Below are positions 1 to 9,900 of a stretch of DNA of 64,000 nucleotides, piece by piece. The translations under genes and the position numbers were made by a program. Location of the stretch: positions 124,001 to 188,000 of the forward strand of contig NZ_CP112932.1 in assembly GCF_034366785.1 (NCBI RefSeq). The letters run 5' to 3'. The notes below the pieces were generated by a model that was not told the origin of the DNA, searched no databases, and worked only from the letters and a program-made list of their open reading frames with translations. Position 1 is the first letter of the stretch; each line of letters opens with the position of its first letter. Source of the DNA: Candidatus Trichorickettsia mobilis. GTDB taxonomy: Bacteria > Pseudomonadota > Alphaproteobacteria > Rickettsiales > Rickettsiaceae.

Positions 1-1
1 A

Positions 2-2053
2 TCATGCAACAATCTCCTTATATTGCTGCAATGCTTGTGTACATTTCGCCATTGTTATTGAAGCACGACTAATAGTATCAGTCATGTAATAATTACTCTT
101 TATCTTTAAAATAGAATTATTTGATAATTTCTCTTTTTTAGCAAATTTTATTACTTTATTTGTTACCAACTGATCAATATTCGCAAATACCGGATACTGC
201 TCTGCTATTTGTTTTCTAATTTTACCTAAATCTGCATATGCTTGACGAGCACCAAGCTGTTCAGCTAGTGCTTGAATAATCACCCAGTCGAATTTAGCTT
301 GATACGGTGGCTGCACTGCTGCCCTAGCTAATTGCACCCTACCCTCCAAATTAACATAAATAGCATCTTGTTCTGTATAGGCAGCTGACGGTAAAATTAC
401 ATCAGCTCTGTTTGCTCCAGCATCACCATGATGCCCTTGATATACTACAAAAGCCTCCCCAAGCTCTTGCATATCAATTTCATCAGCACCTAGCAAATAA
501 ACCAATCGAATCTCTCCAGTTTTTGCCTTTTGTAATATATCTTTAACATTATTACCTTTATCACCTGGAGTAAAACCAATATCCAGACTTCCTACCATCC
601 CGGCATGATTATGCAATATATTAAAACCATTCCAATCCTGACGAACTAATTTATACTTATCTACAATCTCATGAATTATACTTAACAATGCATAGCCATC
701 ATTTCTAGAATAAACAGCGTCTCCAACAATAATCATTGGATATTTCGCATTCTTTAATATTTCAGAAAATTCATGCGTGCCAGTAGCAAGCAATTTTAGG
801 ATATTCGGTTCATTACCAAGCTCTTGAATTTTATAAGTCTGATCGTCTATCTCTCCTATTCTAGCTACAACCAACGCTCCTTGCCTTTGCATTTTACCTA
901 TACGTGCGTTTAAAACCGGAGCTGATTGTCTAGGGTTAGCACCGATCAATAAACAGACATCAGCTCGTTCTATACCAGTGATCGTAGTGTTAAACAGATA
1001 ATTTCCTCTACTGGAAGTATCAAGCTTATAGTCATATTGATTAGCATCAACATTAAAACAGTTGAAATGCTGCAATAAATTTTTTAATAAAAACATTGGC
1101 TCAACCGCTGTTAGCGTACCAGCTATAGCTGCTATTTTTTCTCCATCAACCATTTTAAAAAATTTTGCTACATGAGATAAAGCTTCATCCCATGAAGCTT
1201 CAACTAATTTGCCTTGTTTTTTAACATATGGACGATCAAGCCTCATATTTTTTAGACCATCATAAGCAAACCTTGCTTTATCTGATAGCCATTCTTCATT
1301 AATATCTTCATTTAATTTTGGTAATATCCTCATTACCTCCATCCCTCTGGAATCTATTCTGATATTAGATCCTAAAGCATCAAGCACATCAATTGATTCA
1401 GTTTTCGCCAGTTCCCAACTACGAGCTTTAAAAGCATATGGCTTTGATGTAAGCGCACCGACTGGACAAATATCAATAATATTACCTGATAACTCTGAAG
1501 TTAAAGTACGTTCTAAATAACTAGTGACTTCCATATGCTCACCACGATACAACGCTCCTATTTCTGGTACGCCAGCCACTTCAGTGGCAAATCTTATACA
1601 TCTGGTACAATGTATGCACCTGGTCATGCTGGTTTTGACCAACGGTCCCATATTTTTATCCTGCACCGACCGCTTATTATCACTGAACCTGTTACCACCA
1701 CGCCCATATTTAAAAGCCTGATCTTGCAAATCACATTCTCCACCTTGATCACAAATAGGACAATCAAGAGGATGATTAATCAACAGCAGCTCCATCACCC
1801 CTTCTCTTGCCTTTTTTACTTTTGGAGTATTAGTATGGATCACTATACCTTCACTTACTGGCATAGCACATGACGCAACCAGCTTGGGTGATTTTTCCAT
1901 TTCCACTAAGCACATACGGCAATTACCCGCAATATTTAATCTTTCATGAAAACAAAAATGTGGTATTTCTTTGCCGGCAATTTCACAAGCCTGCAAAACA
2001 GTTATACCATCTTCAACTTCAAGTGCGATGCCGTCTACGACCAGCTTTGGCAT
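2..2053 (-). CDS. nuoG: NADH-quinone oxidoreductase subunit G (complex I)
   Basis: This is the 683-residue iron-sulfur subunit of respiratory complex I, on the cytoplasmic peripheral arm, passing electrons from NADH towards quinone. The N-terminus shows an adrenodoxin-type [2Fe-2S] ligand set (C34, C45, C48, C62), then the His-Cys3 cluster of NuoG (H94, C98, C101, C107) and a [4Fe-4S] set (C146, C149, C152, C196). The rest is the degenerate molybdopterin-oxidoreductase fold typical of NuoG. The stop codon TGA (4..2) overlaps an ATG at 5..3 in an ATGA arrangement, so another gene starts there and runs off the left edge. By usual gene order this would be nuoH, but only five bases are visible. 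Length and motifs are normal; identification is secure. Confidence 0.97.
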   Translation of the reverse strand: MPKLVVDGIALEVEDGITVLQACEIAGKEIPHFCFHERLNIAGNCRMCLVEMEKSPKLVASCAMPVSEGIVIHTNTPKVKKAREGVMELLLINHPLDCPICDQGGECDLQDQAFKYGRGGNRFSDNKRSVQDKNMGPLVKTSMTRCIHCTRCIRFATEVAGVPEIGALYRGEHMEVTSYLERTLTSELSGNIIDICPVGALTSKPYAFKARSWELAKTESIDVLDALGSNIRIDSRGMEVMRILPKLNEDINEEWLSDKARFAYDGLKNMRLDRPYVKKQGKLVEASWDEALSHVAKFFKMVDGEKIAAIAGTLTAVEPMFLLKNLLQHFNCFNVDANQYDYKLDTSSRGNYLFNTTITGIERADVCLLIGANPRQSAPVLNARIGKMQRQGALVVARIGEIDDQTYKIQELGNEPNILKLLATGTHEFSEILKNAKYPMIIVGDAVYSRNDGYALLSIIHEIVDKYKLVRQDWNGFNILHNHAGMVGSLDIGFTPGDKGNNVKDILQKAKTGEIRLVYLLGADEIDMQELGEAFVVYQGHHGDAGANRADVILPSAAYTEQDAIYVNLEGRVQLARAAVQPPYQAKFDWVIIQALAEQLGARQAYADLGKIRKQIAEQYPVFANIDQLVTNKVIKFAKKEKLSNNSILKIKSNYYMTDTISRASITMAKCTQALQQYKEIVA

Positions 2054-2104
2054 TAGGGTTATCCTTAAATTCTTTTAAGTAGCAATTATAATACTAATAT
2101 ATTA

Positions 2105-2248
2105 ATGATTAACTCAAATTACTCCTATTTTCAAGCACAACTTACTACTGATTACAGTGATTTTCATGATGCTGATAAAAATAATACTTCTATTTTTTAT
2201 GATTTACTCTATAAAAGTGAAGACGATACTATCCAGTATAAAATATAG
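2105..2248 (+). CDS. possible small hypothetical protein upstream of pyrH
   Basis: An open frame of 47 residues starts at ATG 2105 and stops at TAG 2246-2248, six bases before the pyrH start. The peptide is polar and acidic, rich in Asp, Asn, Tyr and Ser, with no membrane segment and no family I recognise. It fills most of the space between the divergent nuoG and pyrH, and its stop sits in the pyrH leader. It could therefore be a small gene cotranscribed with pyrH, a leader peptide, or chance. No strong ribosome-binding site is seen before its ATG. Confidence 0.35.
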   Translation: MINSNYSYFQAQLTTDYSDFHDADKNNTSIFYDLLYKSEDDTIQYKI

Positions 2249-2254
2249 GAATCA

Positions 2255-2968
2255 ATGACAACATCAACATACAAGCGCGTATTACTAAAAGTTTCTGGTG
2301 AAGCCTTAATGGGTACCAAGCAATTTGGTCATGATTATGATACCATTAGAGCAATTGCCGATGATATTAAAGCGGTAGTAAAGCTTGGTGTTGAGGTATG
2401 TATAGTTGCCGGCGGAGGAAACATCTACCGTGGCAGCGATGCTTCACTACTTGGTATGGAACGAGCTGCCGCTGATTACATGGGCATGCTAGCCACCATC
2501 ATTAATGCTTTGGCTTTGCAAAGTATTATGGAAAGCATTAATATCCATACCAGAGTACTCTCTGCCATACCAATGGCCAGCATTTGCGAACCCTATATCA
2601 GACGTAAAGCCAAACGTCATATGGAAAAAAAACGAGTAGTAATTTTTGCCGCAGGTACTGGTAATCCATTCTTCACTACTGATAGTGCCGCAGTACTGAG
2701 AGCAATAGAAATGAATTGCGATTTATTGTTAAAAGGAACACAAGTCGACGGTATATACGATTCTGATCCTCTAAAAAATCCTGATGCCATAAAATATGAT
2801 CGCATCACCTACTCTGATATTCTGAAAGATAATTTACAAGTAATGGATATGGCAGCAATTGCCTTAGCTAGAGAAAATAAGTTACCAATCAAAGTGTTTT
2901 CTATCAAAGAAAAAGGTAATTTTTTAAAAGTGTTGCAAGGTCAAGGTGATTATACTAAAATTCAGTAA
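2255..2968 (+). CDS. pyrH: uridylate kinase
   Basis: UMP kinase phosphorylates UMP to UDP in the cytoplasm, the entry to pyrimidine nucleoside triphosphates. The 237-residue protein is full length for bacterial PyrH. It starts with the amino-acid-kinase pattern (LLKVSGEAL), has a Gly-rich loop around residues 53-57 (GGGNIYRG) and the conserved [12 protein letters not shown] segment in the middle. The start at 2255 is preceded by ATAGGAATCA. It is followed by frr, the usual bacterial pyrH-frr order, but here a roughly 370-base palindromic region separates them. The usual rpsB-tsf upstream neighbours are absent. Confidence 0.97.
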   Translation: MTTSTYKRVLLKVSGEALMGTKQFGHDYDTIRAIADDIKAVVKLGVEVCIVAGGGNIYRGSDASLLGMERAAADYMGMLATIINALALQSIMESINIHTRVLSAIPMASICEPYIRRKAKRHMEKKRVVIFAAGTGNPFFTTDSAAVLRAIEMNCDLLLKGTQVDGIYDSDPLKNPDAIKYDRITYSDILKDNLQVMDMAAIALARENKLPIKVFSIKEKGNFLKVLQGQGDYTKIQ

Positions 2969-3023
2969 TCTATCGAGGTTTGAAGAAAATTTTTTAAAAA
3001 CATTTGACGTACAGATACATGAT

Positions 3024-3243
3024 CAGTCATTCAGAGTACACGATGTCATCATAAACGCGTTAGTCGTCCAGAATGTACAACGTCATCCAACGTACAACGT
3101 CATCCCGAACTTGTTTCGGGATCTCATCAGGACTTCATAAGATCCCGAAACAAGTTCGGGATGACAACTGTGCTGTTCGGGACGACTAATGCGTTTATGA
3201 TGACATCGTGCATTCATATGACATCGTGTACTCGAAATGACTA
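3024..3243. repeat. nested palindromic repeat between pyrH and frr
   Basis: The pyrH-frr spacer is one large nested inverted repeat. The core is a hairpin at 3099-3165 with arms GTCATCCCGAACTTGTTTCG and its complement. Outside it, a left arm around 3034-3069 (ACGATGTCATCATAAACGCG, TTAGTCGTCC) matches a right arm at about 3179-3210 (GGGACGACTAATGCGTTTAT, GATGACATCG). A weaker match continues to about 2980 and 3290. The right side holds a small tandem duplication of ATGACATCGTG. No gene fits here. It may act as an mRNA hairpin or terminator between the two genes. Confidence 0.85.
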
Positions 3244-3338
3244 AAAAATTCAATATATGTAAAAATTTCCTCTCAAATTTTGAAAAATCACTAGTCTAAT
3301 AATTTAATACCTATACCACATATTAGGGGATAAAAATC

Positions 3339-3899
3339 ATGGATAAAACAACTATGCGCAAAGAATTGACTACCAGAATGGAAGGAGCGATGAAAGTACT
3401 AGATCATGAATTAAAAGGTCTACGTACCGGTAGAGCATCAATAAATCTATTAGATCCGGTAGTTGTTGAAGCTTATGGCAACAGAATGCCGATATCTCAA
3501 GTAGCAACTGTATCTACTCCAGATGCAAAAACCATTACTGTACAGGTTTGGGATAAAGGCATGGTTAAAGCAGTAGAAAAAGCTATTACCGAGGCTAATT
3601 TAGGATTAAATCCCTCATCAGATGGACAGTTAGTACGAATGACTCTTCCACCATTAACAGAAGAACGTCGCAAAGAATTGGTTAAGCTTGCGCATAAATA
3701 TGGCGAAAATACCAAAGTATCATTACGTAATATAAGACGGGACGGTAATGAGGAGCTAAAAAAGCTGGAGAAAAATAACGAAATTTCTAAAGATGAACAT
3801 CATAATTTATCAGAAGATATTCAGAAACTAACCGATGAGTTTAGCAATAAAATTGATTCGTTTATCAAACAAAAAGAACAGGAAATTTTAACTATTTGA
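3339..3899 (+). CDS. frr: ribosome recycling factor
   Basis: RRF works with EF-G to split the post-termination ribosome. The 186-residue length is exactly that of the family. The sequence shows the conserved GLRTGRAS segment near residues 29-36, the central beta domain ([18 protein letters not shown]) and the long C-terminal helix with the [15 protein letters not shown] motif. The start ATG at 3339 follows TTAGGGGATAAAAATC, a clear ribosome-binding site. It sits downstream of pyrH as in most bacteria. Confidence 0.97.
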   Translation: MDKTTMRKELTTRMEGAMKVLDHELKGLRTGRASINLLDPVVVEAYGNRMPISQVATVSTPDAKTITVQVWDKGMVKAVEKAITEANLGLNPSSDGQLVRMTLPPLTEERRKELVKLAHKYGENTKVSLRNIRRDGNEELKKLEKNNEISKDEHHNLSEDIQKLTDEFSNKIDSFIKQKEQEILTI

Positions 3900-3958
3900 T
3901 GAATGTATAAAAAATGATATTATAATACTGATATAATTATTAGAAAAGAATAAAAATT

Positions 3959-4342
3959 ATGGGAATAACAAATGCGCATAGTTTAGTTAACAAATTAATA
4001 ACAATTGGGCTTACAAATAATCAAGTAGAGTTAGTTACTGAGATTGTAGATCAGTTTGTTACTAAAAATGAATTTAACGATATAAGTAAAATTTTAGCAA
4101 CAAAAACAGATTTAGCTGAACTTAAGACTGAATTCAAAAGCGATATATTCGAACTCAGAACCGAGTTTAAAAGTGATATTGCTGATCTCAGGGCTGAATT
4201 TAAAAGTGATATTGCTAATCTCAAGACTGAGCTTAAAGGTGATATTGCTACAATAAAGATTGATATGTTAAAATGGCTATTACCTTTTTTACTAACCATA
4301 ATTGGATTAGTTATGTCTGTATTCATAAAATTAATTGTATAA
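3959..4342 (+). CDS. small coiled-coil membrane protein (DUF1640-like)
   Basis: A 127-residue protein whose centre (about residues 45-100) is built from 11-residue units of the type FKSDIADLRAE repeated about five times. This predicts a long amphipathic coiled coil. A C-terminal hydrophobic segment (about residues 103-125, LLPFLLTIIGLVMSVF) predicts one membrane anchor. The layout matches DUF1640/CCDC90-type proteins, which are common in Rickettsiaceae; that match is from memory of the family. The function is unknown. It ends 17 bases before parC and may be cotranscribed with it. A TATAAT-like box lies upstream around 3917-3936. Confidence 0.75.
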   Translation: MGITNAHSLVNKLITIGLTNNQVELVTEIVDQFVTKNEFNDISKILATKTDLAELKTEFKSDIFELRTEFKSDIADLRAEFKSDIANLKTELKGDIATIKIDMLKWLLPFLLTIIGLVMSVFIKLIV

Positions 4343-4359
4343 ATTAATCATGTACAGAT

Positions 4360-6564
4360 ATGTCAGTCCAAAATATCGAATTCACTAACGCTCTATCAGA
4401 ACGTTACTTATCATACGCCTTATCTACTATCATGGCACGCTCATTGCCTGATGTACGAGATGGCCTAAAGCCAGTACATCGCAGGCTACTATACGCGATG
4501 CTACAATTAAAATTAAATCCAGATGCTGCTTATAAAAAATGCGCGCGTGTAGTTGGTGATGTCATTGGTAAGTATCACCCTCACGGTGATATTGCTGTAT
4601 ACGATACTCTAGTACGATTAGCACAAAATTTTTCTCTACGTTATCCACTAATTGACGGTCAGGGAAATTTTGGTTCAATAGATGGTGATAATGCTGCTGC
4701 AATGCGTTATACCGAATCACGTATGACTGAAATTTGCACTTTCTTAATGGCCAATATTGATCAAGATACTGTTGATTTTCGCCCAACATATGACGATTCT
4801 GACCTTGAACCAGTATTAATGCCAGCAATGTTCCCCAATTTATTGGCTAATGGCTCTGAAGGCATTGCAGTAGGCATGGCAACATCTATACCTTCACATA
4901 ATCTTCATGAGTTATGTGATGCGATGCTGCATATTATCGATAACCCTAAAGCTACTGTACTAGATATTTTAGAGTTTGTACAAGGACCTGATTTCCCTAC
5001 TGGTGGCGTCATTATTGACGATGCTAACTCAATTAAACAAAGCTATACTATTGGTCGTGGTAGTTTTAAAGTTAGAGCGCGTTTTCATACTGAAGCGATT
5101 AAAGGCGATAATTATAAAATAATAATTAATGAAATTCCTTATCAAGTACTAAAATCCAAGATTTTAGAACAAATTGCTGCTTTACTTAAAGATAAAAAAC
5201 TACCATTAATTAATAATATACGTGATGAATCAGCAGAAGAGATCAGGATTGTTATTGAAACTAAAGCAAGCTACCCTGCTGAAGCAGTAATGGAGTCTTT
5301 ATTTAAATTTACTAATCTAGAATCAAGAATTCAACTAAACATGAATGTCATTGGTGCTAATCAAGTTCCACGAGTAATGAATTTACTTGAAGTACTACAA
5401 GAATTTTTAGCTCATCGACAAAATATTATTACTCGTAAATCCAAATTTTTAATCACTAAAATTGAACATCGATTGGAGATTCTACAAGGCCTAAAAATTG
5501 CCTATCTTAACATAGATGAGATTATCTCTATTATCAGAGAAGAAGATGAACCAAAACAAATAATGATTGATAAATTCAACCTCACTGATATTCAAGCCGA
5601 AGCCATATTAAACATTAGATTACGCTCTTTAAGAAAATTAGACGAATATGAGATAATTAATGAATATAATAATCTCCAAAAACAACATGCAGAACTGACA
5701 GAGGTCCTAGCTAACCCTAAACAATTATGGAAAATAGTAAAATCAGAAATCAAAACCCTACAAAGCAAGTTTGGAATCAGTACCACCCTTGGTAAGCGCC
5801 GTACCAGTTTCTCAGAACCATCCAATATCCCAGCAATAATTGATCTTAACACTATATTGCGTGAACCGGTAACTATTTTCTGTTCTAAAATGGGTTGGAT
5901 TCGTTGCTTAAAAGGACATAATCATGACTTATCTACAATAAAATACAAAGAAGGTGATGCGGAACAATTTATCTTAGAAGTCTATTCAACTGATAAGGTT
6001 ATTTTTTGCAGCACTGAGGGGCGAGTTTTCACTATTGCTGCTAATACTATCTATCAAGGAAAAGGACATGGAGAAGCGATAAAACTAATTGTTGATATTG
6101 GTAATCATTCTATAACTAACATGTTTACTTATACGCCAGACCAACAAATATTATTGGCATCTAGTTCTGGGAAAGGATTCATTGTAATGTCAAACGATTT
6201 ACTCGCACAAACCAGATTAGGCAAACAGATCATGACCCTAGCTGATAACCATCAATGTATTGCTTGCATACCAGTCACTGGGGATACTGTAGCATGTACC
6301 GGATCAAATCGTAAACTGTTGATTTTCAGCTTAAACGAAATCCCAATCATGAAACGAGGGCATGGGGTAGTTTTACAAAAATTTAAAGACGCTCTATTAA
6401 CTGATATCACTGTTTTTGATGCCACGAGTGGCCTTAGCTGGCGTCACAATAACAAAATAAAAACAGAAAAAGATCTTATAAACTGGCGAGCAAAACGCAG
6501 CAGTAGCGGTAAATTACCACCAGCTGGGTTTCCTAAAGATGGTAAAGCTTTTACGATTACTTAA
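4360..6564 (+). CDS. parC: DNA topoisomerase IV subunit A
   Basis: ParC is the DNA-cleaving subunit of topoisomerase IV, which decatenates daughter chromosomes with ParE. The 734-residue length and the lack of the longer GyrA tail support ParC over GyrA. The QRDR-like N-terminus ([20 protein letters not shown]) is followed by the catalytic tyrosine Y117 in [10 protein letters not shown]. The C-terminal beta-pinwheel has the degenerate blades typical of ParC. The start at 4360 gives the expected N-terminus ([20 protein letters not shown]). parE is not in the window. Confidence 0.95.
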   Translation: MSVQNIEFTNALSERYLSYALSTIMARSLPDVRDGLKPVHRRLLYAMLQLKLNPDAAYKKCARVVGDVIGKYHPHGDIAVYDTLVRLAQNFSLRYPLIDGQGNFGSIDGDNAAAMRYTESRMTEICTFLMANIDQDTVDFRPTYDDSDLEPVLMPAMFPNLLANGSEGIAVGMATSIPSHNLHELCDAMLHIIDNPKATVLDILEFVQGPDFPTGGVIIDDANSIKQSYTIGRGSFKVRARFHTEAIKGDNYKIIINEIPYQVLKSKILEQIAALLKDKKLPLINNIRDESAEEIRIVIETKASYPAEAVMESLFKFTNLESRIQLNMNVIGANQVPRVMNLLEVLQEFLAHRQNIITRKSKFLITKIEHRLEILQGLKIAYLNIDEIISIIREEDEPKQIMIDKFNLTDIQAEAILNIRLRSLRKLDEYEIINEYNNLQKQHAELTEVLANPKQLWKIVKSEIKTLQSKFGISTTLGKRRTSFSEPSNIPAIIDLNTILREPVTIFCSKMGWIRCLKGHNHDLSTIKYKEGDAEQFILEVYSTDKVIFCSTEGRVFTIAANTIYQGKGHGEAIKLIVDIGNHSITNMFTYTPDQQILLASSSGKGFIVMSNDLLAQTRLGKQIMTLADNHQCIACIPVTGDTVACTGSNRKLLIFSLNEIPIMKRGHGVVLQKFKDALLTDITVFDATSGLSWRHNNKIKTEKDLINWRAKRSSSGKLPPAGFPKDGKAFTIT

Positions 6565-6991
6565 ACCTGTCTTAGAAGTAGATATAGAGAGGAATTTTTA
6601 TGAAAAACGAAAAAAGTTCTACAGTGTAAGTTTATAAGCTCTCGATGTCATGAAATGACATGAGGACTCACCAATTTAAGACGAAACCGAAAACTCGCGA
6701 ACAATACTCATCAACAAACCTTCTCACAAACTCTACACTCACGAGTTGCCAATTAAATGACCCCACAATTCGTGAGGATATATCAGCTCATCTCAGATAT
6801 GGAAACTGGAGTTTCTGGAAATTTTAATTGGCAACTCACATTACATATCTTGTGGATAATTTGTACACAACTCCAATACTCGAATTCTCAAAACAAACCT
6901 AAATATGGCTATGAAGCTAAAGACCCAGCTGTAGTATCTCCTTCAAATCCTCTCTTATGCTTGAGTTTGTAAGAAAGGTCTAATTTTAAAA
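6565..6991. other. gene-free stretch with an inverted repeat
   Basis: This 427-base space lies between convergent parC and the 1215-residue protein. It holds a perfect 15-base inverted repeat, GAGTTGCCAATTAAA at 6743-6757 and its complement at 6823-6837, around a 65-base spacer. Its right end (AAGAAAGGTCTA, about 6972-6983) resembles the terminal repeat of the RPE1 element in nadK. Short open frames exist (6660-6827 and 6757-6972), but none has a good ribosome-binding site or recognisable product. It may be an eroded gene or element. Confidence 0.5.
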
Positions 6992-9900
6992 CTACCTTTC
7001 AACCACAGAAGAACGTTTATTCTTTAAATCTTGGTTTATAGGTACTTCTTGGTGATGAGGTTTATCGCCATTCTGAGGCTTAATTAATCCTTTGATTTCT
7101 GGGTTTTGTATCATTGCTTGCTTTGCTAGTTCAGATATTTTTACCTTTTGATCTATTGATGGTTGCACTGAATCCTTTACCATTTGTTTTACTTTCTCTC
7201 TAAAATCTTCTTTACCGATTTTTGCTTCGTCAAGATATATACCACCAGTGACCATCCCAGCGCTAGTGTTAGTTGAGTTTTTATAGTATAATTCGGTAAG
7301 CTCTGTTCTAGCAGTCGTAATATACCCTTTGTCTACTTTTCCAACCATTTTATCTGTTTGTTGACTGATCGTATCTGATAAATCTACTCCATTATTCTCT
7401 TTTTTCAGTTGGTAAAATGTGTCTTTTAAATTCTGCTCAATAAGCTTGGTATCACTTTTTCTAGCACCATCTACCCCTGTACCAAATAAATTAGTGCCGA
7501 TTTTATTTGCCATGGTTTCAATATTCGCTAGCTCTTGCTCATTGAGTTTAGTCGTACCACAACTATCATTCATTTGTACTTTTAACTTATTTATTAAAGG
7601 TTCAGTAAGAGCCTCAGGTGGTAGATAAATTCCTCCAGTAACTTTTCCGACAGTAGTATACTTTGTTTTGGATTGCAGCTCTTTACTAATTTCTCCAACT
7701 AAATTCTGTCCTTCAGGAGTTCCTAAAGATTTATTAAGATCAGCTCCAGGATTTTCCTGAGTAAATTTAGTCACAACCTGTTTCATTGCTTCTTTTATCA
7801 GCAGACCATCTTTACCTCTATTCTGACCTTTCTGAAATAAATTAGTTGTTACGGTATCAGCTATAACATTAGCAGCTATAGCATTACTGATTGCTTTGCT
7901 ATCCCCATCTTTATTGGCCAAGAGAATTGTCATCATATTATTAGTTTTACCATTATAATCAGCAACATGGCTTATTTGTTTTGGCTTAATTGGAAAGTTT
8001 TTATTGATTGCGTCATTAGGAGTTGCACTTAACCCCTCTTGTATATATTTACCAACAGCACCACCTTCCTGAATAAGCTCTTTTATTGTAACTCCAAGCT
8101 TGGTTTTTTGCTCGGCACTCATTTTTTCTCCACCAACTGTATCAGCAACGCTAGCAATTTGTTCTACCGCTTTATCAACTACTTTATTTTGCTGTTCTTT
8201 CATTGTTTCCGGAGCAATTGCACCGACAGTTACCATCGCCTTATCAAGATTATAGGTATCGGTCAATAATTGACGATTTTCTGGAAATTTGCTATCAGTT
8301 AAATTAGTATCTTTAAGATTTACATCTTTCATTGAAGTAACTTTGCTAAGATCAGCACCTTTTAACGATACTCCAGATAAATCAACCCCAGTTAAATCAC
8401 CAACTATTTTTACTCCATCTAAAGCAATGCCACCTTTCTTAACAGAATCGAGCATACTTTTTAAAGTAGTAGCATCTATAGTTGCTCCAGCAAAATCTAC
8501 TCCTTTTAGTTTAACACCATCAAATCCAACATTGGTAAATACCGTATTCTTAAACGATGTGTTTTCTATAGTAGAATTAACAAAGCTATTTCCTTCAATG
8601 GTTAGATTCTCTAATTTTAACGGAGCGTCGATGCTACCTTTAATATTAACACCATCAAATAAGATGTTTCTATTAACTAAAGTATCTACTTTAGCTTGGT
8701 TCTCTTGATTTAAATTACTATTAGCAATACTATTTTTTACAAAATCATTAAGCTTTAATGGTTCTGTAACATTACTGCGATCCGTATCAGATAATTGCTG
8801 GACAATACCATTAACCAGATTTTGTTTTGCAGAATCTGCTCCTGATATCCACCCAGTTACAGCACCATATATTGCTCCAGCATTTTGCATGGCAATTTTT
8901 GCTCCTGTAATACCCATTGAAGCAACAGCAGCTACAGTTTCTATTTTGCCTTTACTATTCGCATATTTTTCATAGCTTTCTACTAAATCTTTAATTACTT
9001 TAGGATTTTCTAGAATACCACTGGCCAAATGCCCCACATCAGCACCGTTGGTATAGCTTTTTAATTGTGGTGACTTATCAATTACTGCAGTTACTATCTT
9101 AGCAAGATTTTCCTTGTTATCTTTCATATATTGCTTAAACTGCGGATCTTTGTCTATCAGATCACAGGTTGAGGTGATCACTTTAGTCCATTCACCTTTC
9201 TGATAGGACTCGAGGACTCCTTGAAGTTTTGGCGCATTTTCCTTATCCATTAATCTTTCAAAAATCTTGCCGACTTCATCATCTTTAATACCATATGCTT
9301 CCATTCCCATTGCTTTAGTTGAGATTTGTGTCAGCAATCCTCCTTTTTCCGTAAAATACCCTTTAATTTCCGGATCACTTTGTACCAGATCGATAAATTT
9401 TTTACCAACTTCACCGTAATTACCGGTATTTTGAATATTAATAATATCAGTTAATTCCTTAGGATGTTTTAGCAGAGCCGGCACTATATCGTACAACTCT
9501 CCTTTAAGGTTTAAGTCTTTAAGGGCAGGAGTATTTTCAAAAGTTTTATTTAAAACATCCACAAATATATCACGGTTGCCTTTAAAATATTCTGCAATTT
9601 CTGGCTTTCTATCAACCATAGACAGTAAATCTGTAGTCATTTTGGTGTAATTACCTGCTTGAAATCCATCAAATACTGTTTTTAAATCTTTTGGTGAATC
9701 CAATAAAATCGGAACAATACCTGCAAGAGCACCAGCTTTAGTTTTATCAAGACCATACGCTTCTTGTAAAAATGGTTGTGTTTTAGACGAAGTTTCTTCT
9801 GATAATGATTTTAGGCTCTCCTGTTGTAAAGCCGTTAATTTCATGAATTCAGGAATTGTATCAAAAGCCTGTGTTACGGAAGGATTGGCAAGATTATTAG

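Noticed and set aside
1524-2082. Three overlapping plus-strand frames opposite nuoG
   Set aside because: They lie antisense to the well-conserved iron-sulfur region of NuoG and have unlikely compositions.
6660-6827. Open frame of 55 codons in another frame of the same spacer
   Set aside because: No start signal, and it runs through the inverted repeat arms; could be a remnant but cannot be supported.
6757-6972. Open frame of 71 codons on the plus strand
   Set aside because: No ribosome-binding site, an implausible composition, and it overlaps an inverted repeat; no product resembles a known protein.
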